DNA of 39,271 nucleotides, from the NCBI GenBank assembly GCA_020630435.1, contig JAHDBJ010000044.1:1-39271 (forward strand), written 5' to 3'. The notes under the pieces were generated by a model. It worked only from the letters and a program-made list of their open reading frames with translations, was not told the origin of the DNA and ran no database searches. Positions 21,037-29,869 of this stretch are shown here, piece by piece. This DNA is from Saprospiraceae bacterium (GTDB lineage Bacteria > Bacteroidota > Bacteroidia > Chitinophagales > Saprospiraceae). Position 1 is the first letter of the stretch, and each line of letters starts with the position of its first letter. A program made the translations under genes and the position numbers.

Positions 21037-21438
21037 ATGGGAGAAGAACGTAGAATTTATAGAGAGGCTAAACTACGTGTTCAAAGAAAAAAGGGATTCT
21101 TTAATCACCTTTCTGCATTTATAATCGTAGGAGTATTCTTTTTTGTATTGAATATAGCTACTGATCCATTTGATGCATGGTTTTTTTATCCTATGTTACC
21201 ATGGTCAGTTGGTTTAGCATTTCATTATGTAGCTATTTTTGGATTTCCTGGTTTCAATTTCAATAGTAAAGAATGGGAAGAAAAGCAGATGGAAAAGGAG
21301 ATTGATAAAATTAAAAAAAGAGAACATCAGTCAAGTCCTTATCATTTAGAATCTCCTGAATACGAAGATGATGAACTCGATCTTAAACCGATAACAAAAA
21401 TGGAAAGACAAAACTATGATAACGATGAATTAGTATAA
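21037..21438 (+). CDS. 2TM domain-containing membrane protein (second of pair)
   Basis: This 133-residue protein repeats the plan of its upstream neighbour: a basic N-terminus, spans at about 23-41 and 48-68, the motif YPMLPWSVGLAFHY, a GFPGFNF loop and an acidic tail. The tail again contains DELDLKP followed by NYDNDELV, so the C-terminal signature is conserved beyond the 2TM domain. The two genes are a clear tandem duplication with substantial divergence. The gene converges on trhO with 7 bases between stops. Function is unknown. Confidence 0.8.
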   Translation: MGEERRIYREAKLRVQRKKGFFNHLSAFIIVGVFFFVLNIATDPFDAWFFYPMLPWSVGLAFHYVAIFGFPGFNFNSKEWEEKQMEKEIDKIKKREHQSSPYHLESPEYEDDELDLKPITKMERQNYDNDELV

Positions 21439-21445
21439 GGAAAGC

Positions 21446-22492
21446 TTATTCTAATTGATGGTCTTTCCGATGTGCTTTATAACGACCTTTACCAAATTTT
21501 GTCCCATTAAATTCTACTGTTTTCCGAAGTGTTTTTTGTTGTTCTTTGGGGAGTTGAGCAAAGTCACTGCATTTTTTAGAGCAACATTGGTTGTAGTTTT
21601 TTGCACATTTTACACATTGAATAAAAAGAATATGACAGGCGTCATTAGCACAATTAGTATGGGTATCACAAGGAGAACCGCATTGATGACACTTAGCAAT
21701 AACGTCTTCTCCAATTTTTTCACCCATGCGCTCGTCAAATACAAAGTTTTTTCCAAGAAATTTATTCTCTAACCCATCTTGTTGAACAGTACGAGCATAT
21801 TCAATGATTCCACCATCTAATTGAAAGACATTTTTGAAGCCATTGTGTTTCATATATGCACTAGCCTTTTCGCATCGAATACCACCAGTACAATACATAA
21901 GAACATTTTTATCCTTTTTTTCTTTTAGTTCATCAACGATAATTGGTAATGATTCTCTAAATGTTTCTACATCAGGACACCAAGCATTTTCAAAGTGACC
22001 TACTTCACTTTCGTAATGATTACGCATATCAATAATGATGGTATTAGGGTTTTCTGCTAATTGGTTAAATTCATTAGCATCAACGTGTTTCCCTTTATTC
22101 GTAACATCAAAATTGGGATCTTCTATACCGTCTGCTACAATTTTGTTACGGACTTTTATTTTTAATTTATAAAAAGATTTCCCATCATCTTCTATTGCAA
22201 TATTTAATCGAACATTTTTTAAAAAATCTATATCATTTAACATCATTTTGAAATGTTCGAGATTGGGAGTCGGGACAGAAATTTGAGCATTGATACCTTC
22301 GTGAGCTACATATATTCGACCAAAGATCTTCAGTTTATCCCAAGTATTATAGATGTGATCTCTGAAAAGAGTAGGGTTGCCAATATTAGCATATTGATAG
22401 AAGGAAAGTGTTGTCCTAGGTTCATAACTTTCGAGAAGTTGTTGTTTTAATATTTCTCCGTTGACTCTATTATAGAGTTTTTTCTTTTTCAT
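21446..22492 (-). CDS. trhO: rhodanese-like tRNA uridine(34) hydroxylase TrhO
   Basis: TrhO (YceA family) makes 5-hydroxyuridine at position 34 of certain tRNAs. The 348-residue product has the N-terminal acylphosphatase-like region (RIYVAHEGINAQIS, 59-72) and a rhodanese domain (about 130-230). The active-site loop is CTGGIRCEKA, with catalytic C201. A C-terminal cysteine-rich segment (CHQCGSPC, CVKCAKNYNQCC) probably binds zinc. Length and motif order match the family. It is convergent with the second 2TM gene and divergent from a small lipoprotein gene. Confidence 0.9.
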   Translation of the reverse strand: MKKKKLYNRVNGEILKQQLLESYEPRTTLSFYQYANIGNPTLFRDHIYNTWDKLKIFGRIYVAHEGINAQISVPTPNLEHFKMMLNDIDFLKNVRLNIAIEDDGKSFYKLKIKVRNKIVADGIEDPNFDVTNKGKHVDANEFNQLAENPNTIIIDMRNHYESEVGHFENAWCPDVETFRESLPIIVDELKEKKDKNVLMYCTGGIRCEKASAYMKHNGFKNVFQLDGGIIEYARTVQQDGLENKFLGKNFVFDERMGEKIGEDVIAKCHQCGSPCDTHTNCANDACHILFIQCVKCAKNYNQCCSKKCSDFAQLPKEQQKTLRKTVEFNGTKFGKGRYKAHRKDHQLE

Positions 22493-22629
22493 ATTAAATA
22501 ATTAAGAATAACCAATTTGCAGGATTGGATTCTTGCATTTCAAACACAAAAATACAAAGATTATTATGGTGTTAATATATTTAACAACAAATTTTGTGTG
22601 ACTTGATTCCAATAGTGCTGATCAAATCT

Positions 22630-22637
22630 TATTTTTG
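22630..22637 (+). promoter_or_regulatory. candidate -7 element for the small lipoprotein gene
   Basis: TATTTTTG fits the Bacteroidota -7 consensus TAnnTTTG and lies 31 bases before the ATG at 22669. The nearest TTG (22603-22605) is 24 bases upstream rather than 19, so the match is partial. Confidence 0.38.
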
Positions 22638-22668
22638 CAAACTTATTTTACAAAATAAAAAATAAAAC

Positions 22669-23328
22669 ATGAAGAATTTGAATTTGTTGATAGGGCTAGT
22701 TGTATTATTATTTGCCTGTGTTGATCCTAAACCAGATACAGATACGACAGATGAACAAGATAATCAAGCAGGAATTGAAGTTATTGAAAATCCAAGCTAC
22801 CATACAGATTGGGAAATTGAGGTAGACTATAGTGTTCTTATGGATGGAGAAGATGAGGTCAAATTTTGTACATTGATCGACGAACAACTTATTAAATCTA
22901 AATTAGGATTACCTAATAATGCTGTTGTAAAACCAATGAAGCCGAGTAATTATAAATATAATTCTTGTCAGATTCTTTGGACTTCAGAATCTGGTAGAGA
23001 ACAGCGAATTTATTCTAAAATAGCAAGAAAGTTTTCTAATAAACGTTTAGAAGAACGTATTCTTGAATGGGATAGAATGGTACAAGCTTATACGAACGGT
23101 ACTTTTCCAGATCAACGTATAGAAAAGATAGATTTAGATTCCAAAGTACTAGCTTACTGGTGGGAAGATAGGACTATCTTAAATGTCTATATGAATGAAG
23201 ATAATCATTTTTATATAAAACTCGATTATAAAGGTTCTAATGAGTTTACGTATGAAGAACTAGAAATTATAAGAACTCAATGTATAGAAATGGCAAAACT
23301 GGTCTTAAATCTACTTACAAAAAAATAA
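22669..23328 (+). CDS. hypothetical lipoprotein
   Basis: The 219-residue product begins with a lipoprotein signal (MKNLNLLIGLVVLLFAC, lipid Cys 17). An acidic linker (PDTDTTDEQDNQ) precedes a globular domain of about 170 residues. Two cysteines in the domain (in FCTLID and NSCQILW) could form a disulfide. I do not recognise the family and see no catalytic motif. It ends 2 bases from the stop of the convergent DUF1501 gene. Bacteroidota lipoproteins of this type usually sit in the outer membrane. Confidence 0.65.
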   Translation: MKNLNLLIGLVVLLFACVDPKPDTDTTDEQDNQAGIEVIENPSYHTDWEIEVDYSVLMDGEDEVKFCTLIDEQLIKSKLGLPNNAVVKPMKPSNYKYNSCQILWTSESGREQRIYSKIARKFSNKRLEERILEWDRMVQAYTNGTFPDQRIEKIDLDSKVLAYWWEDRTILNVYMNEDNHFYIKLDYKGSNEFTYEELEIIRTQCIEMAKLVLNLLTKK

Positions 23329-23330
23329 TA

Positions 23331-24881
23331 TTATAGCTTTATTATTTTTCCAGTCTTTTGTCGGTTTCCTGCTTGAATCCTATAGTAGTAGTGACCACTT
23401 GGAAAGTTATGAGTTTCAATGCTGATGTCATGTGTTCCTGAAGGTAGAGTACGGTTACTTAGCATTTTAACTTCATGCCCTAGTGTATTGTAGATGCTCA
23501 ATCGGATTTGTTCAGATTGACTAAGGGAGAATTTAATATTTATATGATTATCGAATGGATTGGGATAAGCTGTTAAATTAATGTCTAATTCGTGAGGATT
23601 TGTTGTATCAGTTACTCTACAACTGAGGATTGGTAAGTGTTGGAAATCATCATACAATAAACCCCTGATTTGACTTTCTTCAACGCCAAACCAATCAATG
23701 AGAATAGAACCATAAACTGAACGAAAATCATATTGCATAGGAACGCCCTCTTCTTCTCCTACAGCGGTATCAATAGTAGGATTATCACCAATAATTGTGG
23801 GGTTAACGCAGCTACCAAAGAGCATGAGTGGAGCTGCTGTACCGTGATCCGTGCCATTACTGAAATTAGAACGAATTTTTCGTCCGAACTCAGAAATCGT
23901 TACTCCTAATACTCTGTCTTCTAACCCTAGTAACTTTAAGTCGTCTTGGAAGGCTTCGACCGCTGTAGATAGACGAGCTAATAAATTTGCATGATCTCCT
24001 TCTGTTGTTTCTCCTTGTATCTGATTGGCATGTGTATCAAAGCCCCCTAGACTCACTACATAGACTTTCGTTTGAAGTCCACCAGCTACTAACTGTGCTA
24101 CCACTTTTAATTGTTGAGCTAAATTATTATTATCCTCATATTTAGAAGATAGGTTGGTAGCATTATTGGCGGCATTAATAATGGTTTCAGAATAGGCATT
24201 GGTTTGTTGAATAGCTTGTCTTAAAAATGTTAACTCCTCACCATAAGGATTATTGGGAGTAGAGCCTAAAGCACCCTCAGGAAGCGTACCCAACTGTGCA
24301 GGATCGGTCATTGCAAGACTGTAGTTCGTAGCGTATCCTTGACAAGTTTCAGAGACTAAATAGCCGATCGATAACGCAAAAGGATCTGGGTAGTCGTTAT
24401 TGGGGTAACCATCAGGATAGTTACTATGTTTTGTATCAAAATACCTTCCGACCCATCCCGTTGTTAAAAATTCATCAGCTGCAGAGCCTGTGTTCCAAAT
24501 GTCTGTAGAACGGAAGTGCGAGCGGTTTTGATTAGGATAACCGACAGATTGGAGCAGTCCAATTTTTCCTTCACTATAAAGATTTTTTAGGGCACTCATA
24601 CTCGGATGAAAACCAAGTGTCTCTGAAAGGGGAAGAATCTTACTTTCAGGAATGATAATATTAGAGCGAACATTAGCCAGATTATCATATTGGTCAAGTG
24701 GTATAAGTGTATTTAACCCATCATTCCCGCCTTGTAATTGAATAAGTACTAGAACTTTATCATTATCATCTTCTATACTACGGAAAGCTTGTGGTTGTAT
24801 AAGGACTGATAAAGGTATACCATTTAATAAAATAGGTAAAGAAAGCGCAGAACTAGATTGAAGGAATTGACGGCGATTCAT
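23331..24881 (-). CDS. DUF1501 protein with Tat-like signal and T9SS sorting domain
   Basis: The 516-residue protein starts MNRRQFLQSSSALSLPILL, a twin-arginine-type signal. The DUF1501 domain belongs to the alkaline-phosphatase/sulfatase-like superfamily. Its phrases include VLVLIQLQGGNDGLNTLIPL, FHPSMSALKNLY, SHFRSTDIW, VSLGGFDTHANQ and the GVTISEFGRKIRSNFSNGTD segment, then DHGTAAPLMLFG. A C-terminal T9SS type A sorting domain begins at AYPNPFDNHINIKF and ends GKIIKL, so surface delivery or secretion is likely. It follows the DUF1800 gene by 39 bases in one operon. The pair is widespread in Bacteroidota and Planctomycetota, but its biochemical role is unknown. Confidence 0.88.
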   Translation of the reverse strand: MNRRQFLQSSSALSLPILLNGIPLSVLIQPQAFRSIEDDNDKVLVLIQLQGGNDGLNTLIPLDQYDNLANVRSNIIIPESKILPLSETLGFHPSMSALKNLYSEGKIGLLQSVGYPNQNRSHFRSTDIWNTGSAADEFLTTGWVGRYFDTKHSNYPDGYPNNDYPDPFALSIGYLVSETCQGYATNYSLAMTDPAQLGTLPEGALGSTPNNPYGEELTFLRQAIQQTNAYSETIINAANNATNLSSKYEDNNNLAQQLKVVAQLVAGGLQTKVYVVSLGGFDTHANQIQGETTEGDHANLLARLSTAVEAFQDDLKLLGLEDRVLGVTISEFGRKIRSNFSNGTDHGTAAPLMLFGSCVNPTIIGDNPTIDTAVGEEEGVPMQYDFRSVYGSILIDWFGVEESQIRGLLYDDFQHLPILSCRVTDTTNPHELDINLTAYPNPFDNHINIKFSLSQSEQIRLSIYNTLGHEVKMLSNRTLPSGTHDISIETHNFPSGHYYYRIQAGNRQKTGKIIKL

Positions 24882-24920
24882 AATAGAATAGATTTTTAGT
24901 TTTTGAAAAATAGGAATAGA

Positions 24921-26591
24921 TTAACTCAATTGAAATTCTGGCATTGAAAGCATTGTATTTATCAGAGATTTTAATTTGTTTTCAACACTTACTCGAATTT
25001 GCATATCATCAGGGTGGCTGAGATAATCACTGTATTCTACGGTCCATTCAAAATCGGGTAGTCCAGGGATGATAAAGTTTTTTAGATAAGTTACTTGTTC
25101 ATTCGTTACTGGTTTTATAAAAATAATTTGTGCGATTTCTTTGATTAATTCATTGGGGTCTTCAGGGCTTTGAAGTCTACTTACAAAATCAAGTACATCA
25201 ATTAGAATATTTTGATCTCCGCCTTCGTCGATACCAACATAAACCATATAGCTTATAATATCGAGTCTAAATTTGAGCGTAGAGGAATTTATCCAGATTC
25301 TATTAAAAAGAGGTTCTTGATAAAATGCTTTCCATCCAGCTACATTAGGAGGATTGAAGTACGACATTTGTAAGACAGGCGTAATACCAAAAATGCTAAA
25401 CCAAATCTGATATTTAGTGATTAAACTATCAGGTAACTGAATATTAAATTTTTTAAAAATATCCATGAAAAAATCCAAGGGGTTTTTAATAAGACAACCG
25501 ATATTATCATTATGATAAAAATGTTCGCTGTTGAATAGGGCTTCTAGAACGGGTTTGATTTCATAATTGTTGTCTCTTAATATTTGGGCTAGGGGCGTGA
25601 TGATATGGGCTTCTTCTTCAGGACTAACTTCATAATAAACAAACCAACGATAGAGTTTCCTACAAATAAACTTAGAGACTTCTTCTTGTTCAAAAATAAC
25701 ATCAATTAGATTAGAATACTCTTGTTCATCCGCATTACTTATAACGACATTATTAAAACGATGAGAGAGTTGTTTATTACCAGTTTCATGACGATTGGGA
25801 ACAAATATAGCCTCAATATTTCTGGAAGGATCATACGTATTATAGCCACGATCAATCCAACCCGTTAGGATCTTTGCCATAGCTGCTACATCCGTTTCTG
25901 TAAAAGTCGTATAATCACCAGAACCTGCTAGTGCACCTTTTCCAATAGTAAATAATTCTAATAACTCTCTAGCATAATTCTCATTTGGACTTTGCTTTGT
26001 ATTTTGATTGCCATTTAGATAGCGCAACATGGCTACATTGAGGGTCATTTTCTTAACGAGCGCTTTAAAATTTCCAAGAGCATATTCACGGATCAAACTA
26101 CTGTATTTATAAATAAAACGGGGATCATTAACGACATTAATTTCAATAGGAAAATGATTATGCCAAAAAAGGGTCATTTTTTCTATAATAGACATTCCTT
26201 CTTCCATCATGTTTTTGATAGTCCAAGCATATAAGGATCTAGTCCTTGATGCTCTTACTTTATTACCTTCACCAATTAGAGGCTTTTCTACCCACGTTTG
26301 TCCGATTGGAGCATAAATATCAAGTGGTTCATTATAATTTATAGGGGGATTGGGGCGATTTTTAGAAGAGAGCAGTTGGTTAATAGTATTCATCATACCA
26401 TTTTGAGTAGCTTCTTCAATTTGCTCTTTTGTAGCACCATACATCGTACGCCGAAGAAGGTGGGCAGCTTGTTCGTTTGACCAAGAGCCAGTATAAGAAG
26501 AAAGGGTGATATTACTAGCTTGGCGCTCTTGTTTTGAAGAAGTTGTTTTCTTTTTACCCATTAAGGTAGCCAATGTTTCTCTTCTAGTCAT
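24921..26591 (-). CDS. DUF1800 domain-containing protein
   Basis: The 556-residue protein has the DUF1800 pattern: AAHLLRRTMYGAT near residue 40, EKMTLFWHNHFPIE, an asparagine- and glutamate-rich NENYARELLELFTIG motif, TDVAAMAKILTGW, and late FNPPNVAGWKAF. DUF1800 genes almost always precede a DUF1501 gene, as here. The N-terminus (MTRRETLATLMGKKK) has twin arginines but no hydrophobic stretch after them. Export therefore either uses an unrecognised signal or depends on its partner. The function is unknown. Confidence 0.88.
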   Translation of the reverse strand: MTRRETLATLMGKKKTTSSKQERQASNITLSSYTGSWSNEQAAHLLRRTMYGATKEQIEEATQNGMMNTINQLLSSKNRPNPPINYNEPLDIYAPIGQTWVEKPLIGEGNKVRASRTRSLYAWTIKNMMEEGMSIIEKMTLFWHNHFPIEINVVNDPRFIYKYSSLIREYALGNFKALVKKMTLNVAMLRYLNGNQNTKQSPNENYARELLELFTIGKGALAGSGDYTTFTETDVAAMAKILTGWIDRGYNTYDPSRNIEAIFVPNRHETGNKQLSHRFNNVVISNADEQEYSNLIDVIFEQEEVSKFICRKLYRWFVYYEVSPEEEAHIITPLAQILRDNNYEIKPVLEALFNSEHFYHNDNIGCLIKNPLDFFMDIFKKFNIQLPDSLITKYQIWFSIFGITPVLQMSYFNPPNVAGWKAFYQEPLFNRIWINSSTLKFRLDIISYMVYVGIDEGGDQNILIDVLDFVSRLQSPEDPNELIKEIAQIIFIKPVTNEQVTYLKNFIIPGLPDFEWTVEYSDYLSHPDDMQIRVSVENKLKSLINTMLSMPEFQLS

Positions 26592-26627
26592 TTTTAGGAT
26601 TTTTATTTATTAAAAGGGGAAAATGGT

Positions 26628-26723
26628 TTAATCTTTAATTACCCATATCGTTCCTACGAGACGCTCTTTAATCTCTGTTCTTTTACGGAGTTGTTCTTTG
26701 ATTTTCTCATCCTCAATTAAATC
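26628..26723 (-). pseudogene. in-frame coding tail beyond the TGA of the operon's first gene
   Basis: Directly after the TGA at 26724-26726 the same frame stays open for 31 codons to a TAA at 26628-26630. It reads DLIEDEKIKEQLRKR, then about 16 more residues ending WVIKD. This charged helix with a hydrophobic end looks like real protein, and it ends 36 bases before the DUF1800 start. Dropping the six bases TGA-GAT would restore a smooth Pro-Asp-Leu-Ile-Glu-Asp junction. The simplest reading is that the original protein was 162 residues long and is now truncated, or that the stop is a sequencing error. Confidence 0.5.
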
Positions 26724-27119
26724 TCAATCAGGTATGATATACCGACTGATGAGCTTTCCGTTTGTACCTATAATACCTGTCCATTGTACAGTAGCGTTTA
26801 GAATCTGAACTTGAGGGATTTCTTTTTTGGGGACTTGCCGATAAATGGGCTTGATTTGATTGAAAACATGACCGTTCAAAATGCTAATAAAATCGGCATC
26901 AATCCAATGTTCTAAATCACTTTCTCCATCATTATTAAAGTCTAACTGCCAGCCGATTCGTAATGATTTTCCCTCTTGTAATTTTGTAATCAAGGTGTCA
27001 ATAGAACCAGCTTCAATTGTTCCTTCAAAGTTTGTTTTTAAGACAATATTACTAGTTTGTGCAGTAGTAAATTGAGCGATTGTTATAAGAAAAAAATAAA
27101 TTAGGGTAAGCAGCTTCAT
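26724..27119 (-). CDS. small exported protein heading the DUF1800/DUF1501 operon
   Basis: The 131-residue frame begins with a signal peptide (MKLLTLIYFFLITIAQFTTAQ). The rest has mixed beta and alpha character with the segment GWQLDFNNDGESDLEHW, a calcium-loop-like DFNNDG pattern, and ends RYIIPD at a TGA. No known domain is recognised. It precedes the DUF1800 gene on the same strand, so it probably belongs to the same operon and export system. The coding signal continues after the stop (26628-26723). Because of this, the truncated form may not be the natural product. Confidence 0.6.
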   Translation of the reverse strand: MKLLTLIYFFLITIAQFTTAQTSNIVLKTNFEGTIEAGSIDTLITKLQEGKSLRIGWQLDFNNDGESDLEHWIDADFISILNGHVFNQIKPIYRQVPKKEIPQVQILNATVQWTGIIGTNGKLISRYIIPD

Positions 27120-27203
27120 AGTACACGTAAGATGATAAATGATGAAAAGAAGAATTATCTAATTAAAACTGAATATTCATTAGACTTATTTTATATAAAA
27201 AAG

Positions 27204-27239
27204 TTTAACCCCCTCATAAAAAAATATAAGGGGGTTAAA
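27204..27239 (-). terminator. terminator of thrS
   Basis: TTTAACCCCCT (27204-27214) and AGGGGGTTAAA (27229-27239) form an 11-base stem with five G-C pairs. Read on the minus strand it is followed by CTTTTTTATA, the classic T-tract, 26 bases past the thrS stop. Confidence 0.88.
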
Positions 27240-27264
27240 TATAAATTCTAAGAAGAGACTTAAT

Positions 27265-29184
27265 TTACAATAATTCTTTGAAAAAAGAAACAAATTCATC
27301 AACGGTCATCGTACCTTTATCGCCTTGACCTTGAATTCGAACAGCTACTTTTTTATCATTGACTTCTTGTTCACCAACGATGAGCATAATAGGCACTTTC
27401 TGGACTTCTGCATCACGGATTTTACGACCTATCTTTTCATTACGATTATCAATAAAACCTCGAATATCGCTTGCTGCCAATTGATTTTCAACTTCTTTAG
27501 CATAATCATAAAACCGTTCACTAATCGGCAAAATTGCAAATTGTTCAGGTGCTAACCATAATGGGAATTTACCAGCACAGTGTTCTGTCAAAACACCTAT
27601 AAAACGTTCCATTGAACCAAATGGGGCTCTATGTATCATCACAGGGCGATGTGGCTGATTGTCAGATCCAATGTATTCGAGTTCAAAACGATCAGGAAGA
27701 TTATAGTCTACTTGTATTGTTCCTAATTGCCAAGAACGTCCTAGCGCATCTTTTACCATGAAATCTAACTTAGGACCATAAAAAGCAGCCTCACCAAGTT
27801 CGGTTACAGTTTTAAGGCCTACTTCTTGAGTAGCTTCAATAATTGCTTTCTCGGCATTTTCCCAATTTTCTTCTGTACCAATATATTTTGCTTTATTTTC
27901 AGGATCACGAAGAGAGATTTGCGCCGTAAAATCTTCAAAACCCAATTTTTTAAGTACGTGCATTGTCAAATCAAGAACATTCAAAAATTCTTCCTTTACT
28001 TGTGCAGGCGTACAAAAAATATGAGCATCATCTTGTGTAAAACCTCTTACTCTTGTTAATCCATGAAGCTCCCCTGTTTGCTCGTAACGATAAACTGTAC
28101 CAAACTCCGCTATTCGGATGGGGAGTTCCCGATAAGAATGCGGTTTGTGTCCATATATTTCACAATGGTGAGGACAGTTCATGGGCTTCAACAAGAACTC
28201 TTCTCCCTCTCTAGGCGTATGAATGGGTTGAAAGCTATCTTCCCCATATTTTTCATAATGCCCAGACGTCATATACAGTTCTTTCTTACCAATATGAGGG
28301 GTAATTACAGGAGTATAACCTCTTTTGATTTGTTCTTTTTTTAAAAAGTCTTCTAGTCGGGTTCTAAGGGCTGTTCCTTTCGGTAGCCAAATCGGCAAAC
28401 CAGAACCCACTTTTTCTGAAAACATGAACAACTCTAATTCTGCGCCTAGTTTTCGGTGATCTCGTTTTTTGGCTTCTTCCAATAATTGGAGATATTCTGT
28501 CAATTCCTTTTGTTTAGGGAAAGATACTCCATAAAGGCGAGTCATCATTTTATTTTTTTCATCTCCTCGCCAATATGCCCCAGCAATATTCATTAGCTTG
28601 ATGGCTTTGATATATCCTGTATGCGGAATATGACCACCCCGACATAAATCCGTAAAATTTCCTTGTTCATAGAAGGTAATGCTTCCATCTTCCAAGTCAT
28701 TAATCAACTCTAATTTGTAGGGATCATCTTTTTCAGTAAAATAGGCAATAGCATCTGCCTTAGAGACTTCTTTACGAACAAAAGAATTTTTCTGTCGAGC
28801 CAACTCTAGCATCTTAGCTTCAATTTTAGGCAAATCTGCTGGTCCAATGGTACGCTCTCCAAAATCGACGTCGTAATAAAATCCAGTATCAATTGCTGGA
28901 CCAATTCCTAGTTTAATGCCTGGATAGAGTGCTTCTAAGGCTTCTGCCATAACATGAGCAGAGGAATGCCAAAAAGCATTTTTACCGTCTTTGTCTTTCC
29001 ACGTGAGTAACTGGACAGAAGCATCGTTTTTAATTGCCCTATCTGTATCCCAAATTTCACCATCCACTTTTGCGGCTAATACATTTCTCGCCAGTCCGCT
29101 ACTAATAGACATGGCGATATCCATTGCTGTTGTCCCTTTATCATATTGGCGGACAGAACCATCAGGTAGAGTTATATTTATCAT
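27265..29184 (-). CDS. thrS: threonyl-tRNA synthetase
   Basis: ThrRS charges tRNA(Thr). The 639-residue protein has the complete bacterial order. First comes a TGS domain (1-61, [13 protein letters not shown]), then an editing domain with [11 protein letters not shown] and [10 protein letters not shown]. The class II catalytic core follows, with the zinc-site segment [13 protein letters not shown] and motif 2 around [23 protein letters not shown]. The C-terminal anticodon-binding domain ends the protein (about 540-639). Length equals that of E. coli ThrRS (642). It is a single gene with a terminator at 27204-27239. The 5' leader holds two hairpins (29205-29269) that may control it. Confidence 0.97.
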   Translation of the reverse strand: MINITLPDGSVRQYDKGTTAMDIAMSISSGLARNVLAAKVDGEIWDTDRAIKNDASVQLLTWKDKDGKNAFWHSSAHVMAEALEALYPGIKLGIGPAIDTGFYYDVDFGERTIGPADLPKIEAKMLELARQKNSFVRKEVSKADAIAYFTEKDDPYKLELINDLEDGSITFYEQGNFTDLCRGGHIPHTGYIKAIKLMNIAGAYWRGDEKNKMMTRLYGVSFPKQKELTEYLQLLEEAKKRDHRKLGAELELFMFSEKVGSGLPIWLPKGTALRTRLEDFLKKEQIKRGYTPVITPHIGKKELYMTSGHYEKYGEDSFQPIHTPREGEEFLLKPMNCPHHCEIYGHKPHSYRELPIRIAEFGTVYRYEQTGELHGLTRVRGFTQDDAHIFCTPAQVKEEFLNVLDLTMHVLKKLGFEDFTAQISLRDPENKAKYIGTEENWENAEKAIIEATQEVGLKTVTELGEAAFYGPKLDFMVKDALGRSWQLGTIQVDYNLPDRFELEYIGSDNQPHRPVMIHRAPFGSMERFIGVLTEHCAGKFPLWLAPEQFAILPISERFYDYAKEVENQLAASDIRGFIDNRNEKIGRKIRDAEVQKVPIMLIVGEQEVNDKKVAVRIQGQGDKGTMTVDEFVSFFKELL

Positions 29185-29204
29185 TTTTATAAAAAAAATA
29201 AAAT

Positions 29205-29269
29205 AGAATAGAAAAATACAAATTATCTATTCTGGTTAGAAAATATTACTGCGATACGAAGGCAGTAAT
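29205..29269 (-). promoter_or_regulatory. thrS leader with anticodon-like hairpin
   Basis: Read in the thrS direction, the upstream hairpin has the arms ATTACTGC (29262-29269) and GCAGTAAT (29245-29252), an 8-base perfect stem with the 9-base loop CTTCGTATC. The loop centre reads U-U-C-G-U-A-U, with a U before CGU and an A after, as in a tRNA anticodon loop for threonine (CGU anticodon). A second stem (AGAATAG at 29227-29233 with CTATTCT at 29205-29211, loop 15) lies 20 bases before the ATG. In E. coli, ThrRS represses its own mRNA by binding a leader hairpin that mimics the tRNA(Thr) anticodon arm. The same control here is inferred, not shown. Confidence 0.45.
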
Positions 29270-29508
29270 GTTGAATGATTTAATCAGCATAAAACGATTC
29301 CTAAAGAAATAGTTTCCTGAATTAAAACCTATGTGCAAATATGCAATATTTTTTTGAGCAAAACTTGGCAAAATTTAGAGTTGGATAAAATTATTTATAT
29401 AAAAAATAGAGGACATTGAAAAGCAGCTTTTGAAAAATCTGAATTATTAATTTTAAATTCCTATTACTTTTCACTAATATTGGATATTTAACAAACAGAA
29501 AATAAATT
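29270..29508. other. divergent intergenic region between thrS and a membrane protein gene
   Basis: This holds the promoter side of thrS and of the gene at 29509. On the minus strand CATATTTG (29336-29343) differs from the Bacteroidota -7 consensus at one base, and a TTG lies 15 rather than 19 bases upstream of it. I see no ORF, tRNA or long repeat. Confidence 0.4.
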
Positions 29509-29862
29509 GTGAAATTTTTACTAGGGGTATTATTGACAGCAGGGATAGGATATGTCACCCAACTCTATTTCCCTTGGTGGTCTGTTGTTATCGTTGCCTT
29601 TGTGGTAGGCATTGTCATCGGATTGAAAGGTATACCTAGTTTCCTTTATGGCTTTTTAGGGGTTGGACTTTTATGGGGTATTTATGCTATGATTATTAAT
29701 AGTAACAATCATGGTATATTGGCGCGCCAAGTCGGGGAGATATTACAAGGTATAAATGAAGTAGGATTAATTCTATTAACAGGGTTGCTAGGAGGTATCA
29801 TTGGTGGTTTAGGAGCTATGACGGGAGGTTTAGGAAGACAAATTTTTAAAAAACGTTCTTAA
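29509..29862 (+). CDS. small hydrophobic membrane protein
   Basis: The 117-residue product is nearly all membrane segments: about 2-18, 24-42, 46-64 and 86-108, with glycine-rich helices in the last. It ends in a basic RQIFKKRS tail. The start is a GTG at 29509, as no ATG lies near. I do not recognise the family. It is 7 bases upstream of the zinc-ribbon membrane protein and probably shares its operon and location in the inner membrane. No catalytic residues are apparent. Confidence 0.62.
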   Translation: MKFLLGVLLTAGIGYVTQLYFPWWSVVIVAFVVGIVIGLKGIPSFLYGFLGVGLLWGIYAMIINSNNHGILARQVGEILQGINEVGLILLTGLLGGIIGGLGAMTGGLGRQIFKKRS

Positions 29863-29869
29863 TAAAATT

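Noticed and set aside
26724-26726. The TGA as a selenocysteine codon
   Set aside because: No obvious SECIS-like hairpin follows it, and the protein has no redox motif around the site; a small insertion or base error is simpler.
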